Source of the DNA: Oppiella nova
Lineage: Eukaryota; Arthropoda; Arachnida; Sarcoptiformes; Oppiidae
NCBI GenBank assembly: GCA_905397405.1
Contig: CAJPVJ010000150.1
Coordinates: forward strand, 1 to 36,132
Direction of reading: 5' to 3'
DNA: 36,132 bases
Shown here: positions 22,539-31,046 of the stretch, in pieces
Position numbering within the stretch: the stretch's first letter is position 1
Layout: each line of letters opens with the position of its first letter
Position numbers and translations under genes: made by a program
The notes under the pieces: generated by a model
Seen by the model: the letters and a program-made list of their open reading frames with translations, nothing else
Told to the model about the DNA's origin: nothing
The model's database searches: none

Positions 22539-23802
22539 TCACCTCCCGGGCCACTGGGCGTTCTTATCAGTGAGCGGTACGTATACGACACCCATTAGGG
22601 ACTCGCGTCGGATGGAACCGTCTTCCAGTTTGTCGATCTGTTCGAGCGATTGGTTATAGCCTTCCCTCCCGACGGGCACAATGAGTCGACCACCGGGTTT
22701 GAGCTGATCCACCAACTGATTCAAAAGTCATAACAATAGAAACAACACATTTCGAGTCAAACTCTACTTACGGCTTGTGGGAGGTTAGGGGCGGCGGCGC
22801 CTGTAGTGCAACACAATGTCATTCAGATTACAGTCGACCATAATTTGCATTCTAAGTGCAACTAAATGACAGTTCCTTTCCTTGTCTTACTTACCCACAT
22901 GTATGGCATCATAAGGTGCTTCCGATGGGTATCCTTGTCTTCCGTCACCAACTGTTTGAATAGTCAATTGAAAGCAACTCTTAAGACAAAACAATGAGTT
23001 CTAACCAACCAATCAGTTTCACTCTATTCGACTCAATCAGGTTTGGCTGATCTCTCTTTATATTCTCGACCGACATATTCACCAATTCTGGGATGTGATC
23101 GATGCCTATAGCCTTTCCTCTGGGACCCACCTTTTCATACCATTTAGACACATATTAATCAACAATTCATAATTAATTGTCACAACTATTATAATACCAT
23201 TAAAGCCATGCAAGCCGTCAAATACCCAGAACCTGAGCCCACGTCCAGTGCTTTCTTGCCTTTAGTTTTATATTGAAATTAATTGCAATTCATTGAAATG
23301 ACGAGAAGATAATAACCATACCATCAGTCAAGTGATCCTTCAGCAGTTGTAGAGCGTGTGCGTGCTTTACATACAGACATGTGATTACTTATAAGTTACT
23401 GTATATTCAAGTGATTTATAGTTTAACTGTAATATCAATTCAATTATCAAATCACTGTAACTCTAACTCTAATTCAAATGGGTTTCACACATAATCTCCT
23501 AATCATAGCATTGAATGGCATTTGTTTGTGAGGTTTGATGGCATACCATATGAGGGGCACTGATAGTGACGGCATATCCGATACCTTGAGGAGAGTCCAT
23601 GTATGGGTTGTTGGGACAGTAGTTAGCCCTGTCCACTGACATCATCGCCCGCTCCACACCACTGTCCCCAATGATACCATTCTCTGCAACATACCCACAA
23701 TCACTACCATTAATACATCACTGTCTGAGCCATTATCTCATCCATACTCTTCAGATTGATGATCATCTCAGCGTTCGTGCGTCCATGAGATCTCCACGCC
23801 AT
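22539..23802 (-). CDS. PCMT1: Protein-L-isoaspartate (D-aspartate) O-methyltransferase
   Basis: Uses S-adenosylmethionine to methylate isoaspartyl residues in aged proteins, starting their repair. Eight exons: 23802-23748, 23683-23547, 23364-23322, 23259-23198, 23130-23010, 22951-22895, 22800-22772 and 22715-22539. All phases match and yield 226 residues (human cytosolic form 227). Seen: [10 protein letters not shown] start, [29 protein letters not shown] (substrate region), SAM motif [12 protein letters not shown] (82-92), [31 protein letters not shown] and [12 protein letters not shown], then [11 protein letters not shown]. The ATG at 23802 matches the family's MAWKS start, but 33 open codons, hydrophobic in part and without an ATG, precede it in frame. 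Exons are as small as 29 and 43 nt. Confidence 0.96.
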
Positions 23803-24171
23803 CACTGGATAGCATACAGAGACCAATAGACCCACAGATAGTGTCCAACAAATGGATTGTTTGCTTAAGAGACCAATTGTGGTGTCAATGAAACACTCGT
23901 TTCACAAGAAGTTGTTTACAAATAAACTCTGTTTTGGTTTCCTTTCAAACTATTCGACGCTTTCATCACGTGATTAGTCACGTGTCACACAATCCCCGCT
24001 CACTTCAAACGCCAACCCATTGACTGTCCATTCATTGGATTCATTAGATTTGGTATAAATTATAAAACATTAATCCTTTAATCAATTTGTTTAAAATGAA
24101 TACAATTATCAAAACTAAAGCATTCAATACAATATGAAAAGAGTGCTGTAATTGTGGACACAATCACGCAA
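23803..24171. promoter_or_regulatory. PCMT1 upstream region with paired CACGTG boxes
   Basis: Lies between the PCMT1 ATG and the NUP85 stop, both minus strand. CACGTG occurs twice, at 23967-23972 and 23979-23984, 12 bp apart start to start, each preceded by T (TCACGTG), about 165-182 bp upstream of the PCMT1 ATG. Such E-boxes bind bHLH-zip factors (USF, Max, MiT/TFE families) in animals. Confidence 0.6.
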
Positions 24172-26076
24172 TCAATGGCTGAAAATGAAAGTTCGCGCCA
24201 TATTTCGGGCGATTGCCAGACGAAGAATGTCTTCGCGTTGCTTAAGGTATTCCATGTCAACGTTGGCATCCTTCGGGTGTTTACTAAAACTTAGCATCTC
24301 TTCCAGTGATGCCAACAGTTGGGACGTCTGTTCCGAGTTTAAGACAATGTCTTGGGTCTCGAGGAGTGGTAACGAATCCATAAGTAATCTGACGATAAAA
24401 AATTTGGGCGCAATATTGGACACCAAGAGTGAGATGAGGAGTTGTGCCGCACTCTCGAGTTGACAGTCTTTCTTGAGCTGATGGAACTCATAATATTTGG
24501 CCAAAAAGGTCAAGCGGTCACTGATTAGCATAAACCTTCCGGAACTGCTCAGTATGTCTTCGTCTGGAAATTCTCCAGTTTTATCGTAATGACTAAGAAA
24601 TAGATCCGCGATATGATTGGTGAGCGCCGGGTCTTCGCTCCTGATGGCCCAAAACAGAGCTGATCCGAGCCGTTGTCTGGACAGCCACTTACGCGTCAAG
24701 ACTTTGCAAATGGATTTCGTGATGTAATTCAATGCAAATTTGTCGGCCAAATGAATCACTTTATGAGCGCTCGAGTCGTCAGTGATGGCAATCCTCTGCA
24801 GATTGAGTTCTATGTAATTCAAGCCATTTTCCATACAATGAGACAAATAGTCGATCCCAAAGGACCAGAGGTTGTCCACTGTCACCAAATGGTTGGCGTA
24901 TTCGATGACAAAGAAATCCCTGAATTTGGCCGGAAAGTCGATTTGATGTAAATCTAATTGATTCGCATTATAGATGAGATCAACGAAGTGTGTGGCGAAC
25001 CACCAGTTGTCGTCCCAACAGGAACTGCTCGCTTGGATCACTTGTGTCAAGTCGTAACTGAACGCCGCGGTAATCACTGCATCCATACTACTGTCCGCAC
25101 TACTGTTCCCACCCTTTAAGGCATACAAGTCGATGCATTTGTGGCATAAATCACGGAAGTTATTCTCCTTAATGCAGGGATCCGTTAACAGCAGGTATGA
25201 CACCATTAAGTGATACCACGACTCAAATAAATGCAGCACTTCTTTGAATGCATCCATTTCTCCGCACAGGAGTCGTGCGATTAGTTTGAGTTTAGGGTTG
25301 GCGTCAAACATACCGTCGCTGAGGGTCTGCTCGCAGTTCTCCCTCCATGTCTGCCATCGAAGATAAAACTCATGCAATAAGTAATTGTTGGAAATGATTG
25401 GCATTTTGTGAATCAAATCCCGCAAAACAATGAACTCTTGTCTGTCGGATGCGTTTGAATGCAATTCCAACACAAGTCTCGCGTTTTCTGTCTCTCCCCT
25501 CAAGAGGAACGAGAGGATGACATTCCAGTAGTTGGGATCAACTGATGGCATGTCTGCGTTCATCACTTGAGTGGCCATCTGATTGGTGCGCGTGAAGTGC
25601 CATTTAATCCAAACCAACAGTTGGTTCAATAGGAAGCCAGAGGTGTGGACATCGATGTACAGGATTTCGCATAAATTCCACACGATTTCCATCTGACAGA
25701 ACATATGACTCAAAGACATGGCCTGAGATGAGTTGTCTCCGGTGTTCATGAGATTGAAATAACACGAGTGAATCACTGACCGGTATCTTCGGCTCCCTTT
25801 AATGAGTTCACTTCTGGAGAGCGGCTCACATTTGGCTGACAGTCGCTGCAGTGATTTGAAGACAGACATGGATTCACTCAACAGAGACCTCGAGAATCGG
25901 TTTGAATACATCTCCGGTTTGACAAACTTGTGGTCATAGAGTTGACACACTTTTCCAGATTGTCTCATATGTGGGCTCTTGAGGGTCGGGTTGAAGATAG
26001 TCAACTCATTGCCAAAACTCCACTCACACGCCATGTGTGGTATTGGATCCATTGCCACACTCGTTGATTCATCCAT
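24172..26076 (-). CDS. NUP85: Nuclear pore complex protein Nup85
   Basis: Alpha-helical scaffold nucleoporin of the Y-shaped (Nup107-160) outer ring complex, needed for pore assembly and mRNA export. A single uninterrupted exon of 634 codons plus stop (human NUP85 656 residues), the only intronless complete gene here. Recognised from the C-terminal half: RLGSALFWAIRSEDPALTNHIADLFL, SDRLTFLAKYYEFHQL, APKFFIVRLLMDSLPLLE, LNSEQTSQLLASLEEM and LRLAIARNMARTFI, plus WWFATHFVDLIYNANQLD in the middle. No catalytic motif is expected; the fold is an ACE1-type helical stack. The ATG at 26076 is the first in the frame, with stops upstream. It lies between PCMT1 and TRMT6 on the same strand, with separate spacers. 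Confidence 0.93.
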   Translation of the reverse strand: MDESTSVAMDPIPHMACEWSFGNELTIFNPTLKSPHMRQSGKVCQLYDHKFVKPEMYSNRFSRSLLSESMSVFKSLQRLSAKCEPLSRSELIKGSRRYRSVIHSCYFNLMNTGDNSSQAMSLSHMFCQMEIVWNLCEILYIDVHTSGFLLNQLLVWIKWHFTRTNQMATQVMNADMPSVDPNYWNVILSFLLRGETENARLVLELHSNASDRQEFIVLRDLIHKMPIISNNYLLHEFYLRWQTWRENCEQTLSDGMFDANPKLKLIARLLCGEMDAFKEVLHLFESWYHLMVSYLLLTDPCIKENNFRDLCHKCIDLYALKGGNSSADSSMDAVITAAFSYDLTQVIQASSSCWDDNWWFATHFVDLIYNANQLDLHQIDFPAKFRDFFVIEYANHLVTVDNLWSFGIDYLSHCMENGLNYIELNLQRIAITDDSSAHKVIHLADKFALNYITKSICKVLTRKWLSRQRLGSALFWAIRSEDPALTNHIADLFLSHYDKTGEFPDEDILSSSGRFMLISDRLTFLAKYYEFHQLKKDCQLESAAQLLISLLVSNIAPKFFIVRLLMDSLPLLETQDIVLNSEQTSQLLASLEEMLSFSKHPKDANVDMEYLKQREDILRLAIARNMARTFIFSH

Positions 26077-26584
26077 TGTGTGTCACTTACTGGTGATGGC
26101 AGTGGTCAGCAATTGAATGATAATCTCATTCAAAACCAATTCACAGTCAAACAAATGCACACAAAATCACGTTTTGGCGGACATATAATGGCTGCTCATA
26201 AATGACGGCATCAGTACTGTGGGGGAGAAGGGGTTTATATCATAATAAGTTGTGAATTATAAGTTTTAATTTGATTCTAGATTACCTGGTCTATTTTATG
26301 ATTACAATTGTACCATATAAATCAAATGAAACTGTTAGGACTCATTGTCTACAATTAGATAGAATTGAATTTCTATTATCTATAATACCATCATATTTGA
26401 TAAAAAAAAGTAGCTATTATAAAAAAAAACTATTACCGGTACAAAAAATTGCCGTATTCTACAAGTACGGTACAGTACAGTAGGTTCATTGACATTCAAG
26501 AATTTAATGCTCATTTTAATGTAAATTTATGACATCTTATTATACAAAATAATTTATTTGTCAAACATATGAATATAGAGTAAA
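26077..26584. other. Spacer between NUP85 5' end and TRMT6 3' end
   Basis: 508 bp. The part near 26077-26230 is mixed in composition and probably carries the NUP85 promoter. 26231-26584 is AT-rich and includes a TACGGTACAGTACAGTA motif near 26465-26481 related to the palindromic cluster at 21934. No gene seen. Confidence 0.5.
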
Positions 26585-27964
26585 TTAGCATTGAATAATA
26601 TTATTATTAACTTTAATTCCTGTCAATAGATACCCACTGCTAGGACTCATAGACATGTCAGGTCTGGATCTGTCGCTCAAAACCTGATACTTTCTGAGCC
26701 ACGTCTCTGTCAGTCGTAAAAACACGGCTTTCTTTTTAAGTTCAGAATAACAGTGCGAAAGCGGTTCCATATATGGGCTGAATATAGCAAAGGGTCGCGA
26801 ATCGGCTAAAAAGTCAAGTAATAAAAGCACAATATTGAGGGGATCGTAGGTTTTGCTCAGCAATAACAGTCCGTCCATATCTTTTTGGGCCAATATTTCC
26901 AGTGCTTTGAGCGCTTCTTTGTGGCGAATCGCTCTTCGGATCAATTTCTCACTTTCCACTGTTTTCTCACTTTTATCGCCAGACTGTTGACCACAACTCT
27001 GATCTGACATTTCGGGTAAACTATTGCTTTGAGACAACCGATAGATTTCATTGATTTGAAGTCCAAATAACATGTTAGCAATGGTTTCCTTTGGAAGATT
27101 CAGTGCGTCGACGGACTGTCTATATGTAGAGACGGGACCGGGATCTGTGTAAACCTGGATAACAGTGCCGCTCGACCCCAACCGCTCGACTACAGCGGCC
27201 GTCAGAATACCTAAATTGGTGTCCAATACTATATATCTTCGGCCAGACATCACATTACATAAGGAAAGCATTTGTGAGAGAGAATCGATTCGCAGATAAC
27301 TATAAAAAGAAATTCAATGAAAATTGGATTCACTTTTGTTTGGAAAATATGCAAAAATTACTCAATTTTTTGTGGTCCGCGAGAGAAATACATTTCCGCT
27401 AAAAGTCTCACATTTGGTCTCAAAATAGTCACTAAATTCGAGTATTTCTTCTGCTTTTTCTTCAGATACTTCTGTTGAGCAAAAGACGTCTTCTGTTCAA
27501 ATGTCGAGCAGTTCTTCACCAGATTCTCAATCACTTCACTACTCGAGAGCTCGCTCTTGAGGACCTCGATGTCGTCTTTGGACAACTTCTGTGACTTTCC
27601 GTCGTCTATAATAAAGCGATTGTCTTTGTCTTTGTTGTCACCGGAAGGCGCCGATAGTTGCGGCAAATCCAGGGATGTATTCGCCAATTGCTGGACATTG
27701 ACGACATCGAGGTCTCGGTTTCTATTCCATTCAAAAGTGGTCCCAAATCTCTGTCCGAAGATATTATTCAAATGAATCTTTTGTTTCCCTAAGAATACGG
27801 GTCTTTCAAAGCAATTCAATGTATGGTTAGTCTTCAGGAGACAAACTAATGGATCAAATGTGTCATTACTTATCCATTTCTGCTTTAATCAGACGACTCG
27901 ACTCTCTTTCGTGAGTTCTTCGGATGATCACATAATATCCCTCTCGTATCACGTCTTCGGCCAT
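26585..27964 (-). CDS. TRMT6: tRNA (adenine-58-N1) methyltransferase non-catalytic subunit TRMT6 (Gcd10)
   Basis: Partner of the catalytic TRMT61A; together they make m1A58 in tRNAs, including initiator tRNA, in the nucleus. Exons 27964-27870, 27802-27362 and 27299-26585 join with phases 2 and 2, giving 416 residues (yeast Gcd10 478, human 497). Family blocks: VIREGYYVIIRR at the N-terminus, VDDG-like FIIDDGKSQKLSKDDIEVLKSE, STFEQKTSFAQQKYLKKKQKKY, LLAEMYFSRGPQKIDYLRIDSLSQMLSL, and in the C-terminal Rossmann-like half SETWLRKYQVL-type LTETWLRKYQVLSDRSRPDM followed by GGYLL-like SGYLLTGIKV. No SAM-binding glycine motif is visible, as expected for the non-catalytic subunit. An acidic, variable insert found in vertebrates is short here. 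Divergent from JKAMP. Confidence 0.94.
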
Positions 27965-28370
27965 AATATAGTCTTGGATTCACTGAAAACCAATGCAAAC
28001 ACACAATGAGTTCAAAGAAATTGTAAACAAAAGCACGTGTTTTGCACCAAAGAGTGCACACATTGGACACCAAACACATCACATCTAACCATACCTTTCG
28101 TTCACAACATAATCACATAAATCATCCCAAAGACTAACCATTCATTTGTCTCAAGACTATTAAGACTTTACATGAGTTTAAAACTCAATTAAAACAATGA
28201 GAAAACAATTTAAATAATTATCGGCAAAGACTGACATAATTGATGGAAAAGTATTACAATATTTGTAAACAAAACCAATGATTGTTTGAATGAATGAATG
28301 GTTTGATTGATATCTTTGACACAATTGACTGAAGACTTGCGAAGACATAATCAGCCCATGAGTTGGTTCT
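27965..28370. promoter_or_regulatory. Divergent intergenic region between TRMT6 and JKAMP, with a CACGTG box
   Basis: 406 bp between opposed start codons. CACGTG at 28034-28039 (context AAGCACGTGTTTTGC) lies about 70 bp upstream of the TRMT6 ATG, and CCAAT occurs near 28275. Promoter activity in both directions is inferred from layout. Confidence 0.55.
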
Positions 28371-29511
28371 ATGGATGCTATGGACCCAAGTGTTGGATGT
28401 ATTGGTCTTTACTGCGGAAGAACTAAATTAGATGAATATAATTACAGCGATTGTGGTGTAAGTGATGTCATGTTGAATGTGGTGATGTCTTGAGATGTAA
28501 TGTTTGTTTGGATCAATTGAAGTCGTGTTTGCGAGGCTTCCGAGTGGATGGGAATGGCGTTTGCGTGGAGTGTGTGGAAAGACCAGAGTTTTACGACTGG
28601 CTGTACATCACTTTCATGGCTTTCATTTTAGTGATCATTGAGTGGTATTTGACGGAAGAATGTGTCAAAAGACGTCAACTCACTGTCGATGTCCTGGTCT
28701 TGCATTCAGTGGTTTTGGTTGAGAACACACTCTCTCTTGTGATCAGTCTTTTAGTGACCGAACCCTTCGGTTCCCTTCAGCTCAACACATGTCCACCAAA
28801 ACGATTGTCTGATTTCTACACATTTTTCTTCAACCCATCGCCCGATTACAAGACAACCATATATTGCACTCAAGAGGCGGTCTTTCCCTTGTATTCAATG
28901 ATTTTCATATTTTATGCCATTTCTCTGCTTCTCCTTCTATGTCGACCCCTTTACTTAAGACTCATGTCATTAGTATTGAGACTCTTGTCCAGCAATGACT
29001 TCCTCCATGACTTACTCAACGACTCGAATATCACGAAAACTATTTATTTGACACTTTATGTCATTCCCGGCCTTTCCTTCATTCACGCCCTCTTCTGTGG
29101 ACTCATTTGTAAGCTCTTTGAGAAGCAATCACTGTTTAAGACATTAATTATCATATTCTTCATGAAAAGACTATTCGTTCCCTTATATCATAATCATTGG
29201 TTCCATAATATCAGTGGCCATACACATGGCCTCCCAATTGGGTAAGTCCTCAATTCAGCTACAATTCCAGTCTTAATTGAGATGTGATTGCAGATCAAAG
29301 ACCATCAAAATTATTGAAGTCGTTGTTCCAGAAGAAGAATTGTCTGATAATAGTGTGTCATTGGTTTGTCCACATGTATGGCATCATATCTCTTACTCAA
29401 CTCAAGAACCCAACCCTCCATTTGCCTCTACTATGTTTAGCACCCATTCCCACATTTTTCTATATACTTACGGCTAAGTTTACGGATCCAAACAAATTGC
29501 ACGTCGAATAA
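28371..29511 (+). CDS. JKAMP: JNK1/MAPK8-associated membrane protein (JAMP)
   Basis: Multi-pass ER membrane protein linked in mammals to JNK signalling and to ER-associated degradation by recruiting proteasomes. Exons 28371-28457, 28523-29108, 29170-29241 and 29294-29511, phases 0, 1 and 2 matching by translation, give 320 residues (human 311). A lumenal Cys-rich start (Cys28-x2-Cys31, Cys43-x2-Cys46) is followed by RPEFYDWLY, then about seven hydrophobic membrane segments. Diagnostic blocks: FFNPSPDYKTTIYCTQEAVFPLY, YYSFPYIIIIGSIISVAIHMASQL, VCHWFVHMYGIISL, LAPIPTFFYILTAKFTDPNKL. The open frame runs unspliced across the third donor (to 29245), so a simple ORF call would give a wrong C-terminal end; splicing at ATTT|gtaagc restores the conserved YYSFPY stretch. 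Confidence 0.95.
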
Positions 29512-31046
29512 ACTGAATTCAATTATCCTGATAATTATTTTATTTTATTTTTTTTTGTAAAATTATATCATTTTTTGGCACAAAAATAACATTATATTAC
29601 AGTTTAGAATTTTCTCTATTGTTATCATTAATATATTTTACATCACATAAATCTCAAATATTTATAAATATGTTTATAATATTATATTATTAGTTGTAAA
29701 ATAAATTATTAAATCTAATTAATCGTCATAATATCAATTTATATATAAATTTGATAATAATCTTTAATAACGTGTAAAATATATGCTTCCATTAAACAAA
29801 CAGAGATAACCAGTGAATGAATGACTGGATGCACAGAATAGTCATTATATTCTATAAAGTTTATTGAATATAGTCTGCATTCAGCTATTCTACACAATAG
29901 ACTATTTTATTGTTTTCAATCATTTGATCCCAACATTGTTTTTATCACTCATTAGTAATCTCTTATTTGAAGCACTTATATAATATGATAGCAAAACACT
30001 CGGCAAATGTATTATATTTATTGTATGAATAATGTCTAAATATCAAACGAGCGCAGCCTTTGATTCATTGATTGATTAGAGAATTGTATTTTTTGGTTTA
30101 CAATTATTTCATACTTTGTGTTCAGTTATTTTTAAATTGCTTATATTCTACACTATAGTGAATATTGTATATTTCTAACTTGTAAGCATACAAATCTCAA
30201 AATATTTTAATTGCTTTCGAGAATTAAGCAAAAATTAATGAATAGAATCGTTTTAAGTTATTAATCATAAAACTCACTAATACTATATTAGATAAAACAC
30301 ACAACATTGATAAAATCTGTTGACATTTTACCAATAAGTTTCAAATCCTTATTATATTAGGGAAAATGTGGCAAATTTTATAAAAGAGCGTAAGAAAGAG
30401 GAAATGTTTGAAAGGTTTGGAAGCAATTGACTGCGAATATGAATAAATATAACCTAAGACTTGAGGTAATGGTGTTGCTGTTTAAGCCGAGTTTGTTTGC
30501 TTTGTGGGCAGAGCTCGACTCATCTGTACTAACAATTCTAAGCCTTTAAATGTATTGTTTCCTATATTTGGCAACAATTTTCAAAAGATTGAGTTGAATG
30601 AGAACCGAGTGATTGTGTGAGATATAAATATATTCACTACAAAATAAAATAGTTGGAATCAAAGTTTTGGAAAACTTCCAATAAATAAATGTAAAATAGT
30701 TAAGCCTTTTCTGTTAAAGATTAATAAAAAAAGAAAAATATATTAATATTAATAAATATAATAAAGATTTAAACAAATAATGATTAATAAAATGTATGTT
30801 CTCACATAGAAAATGAGAGATCAATAAAACAAATTCTGTAACAAAGTCTGGAAGTGATTTATACTGTAAATATTCAACGAATCCAAAACATTAAACATTT
30901 CAAATAAGAAACTTCAAATTCGGATCACTTAACGGTAGTTTCCATTTTCCTATGTCTTTGTATAGGATATGATATTTTCTCATCAAATCCATTCTTTCTT
31001 AAAAAGTGGAAAACATGTTGTTTTTGATTAACAATTTGTTAGTTAA
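29512..31046. other. AT-rich spacer between convergent JKAMP and PLC-beta 3' ends
   Basis: About 1.5 kb, mostly A and T, holding both 3' UTRs. No ORF of coding character, structured RNA or repeat family stood out. Confidence 0.6.

Noticed and set aside
27803-27819. TRMT6 exon 2 starting further upstream at a TTG codon (LNCFER..)
   Set aside because: The acceptor ctttgaaag at 27803 joins in phase with exon 1 to give MDKPVFLGKQ, matching the family; the extra residues are intron.
28490-28522. An N-terminal reading of JKAMP beginning MRCNVC
   Set aside because: This is intron sequence; the GGT|gtaagt donor at 28458 and the ttgaag acceptor before 28523 give CGSCLRG, which matches the family's CGVCPRG.
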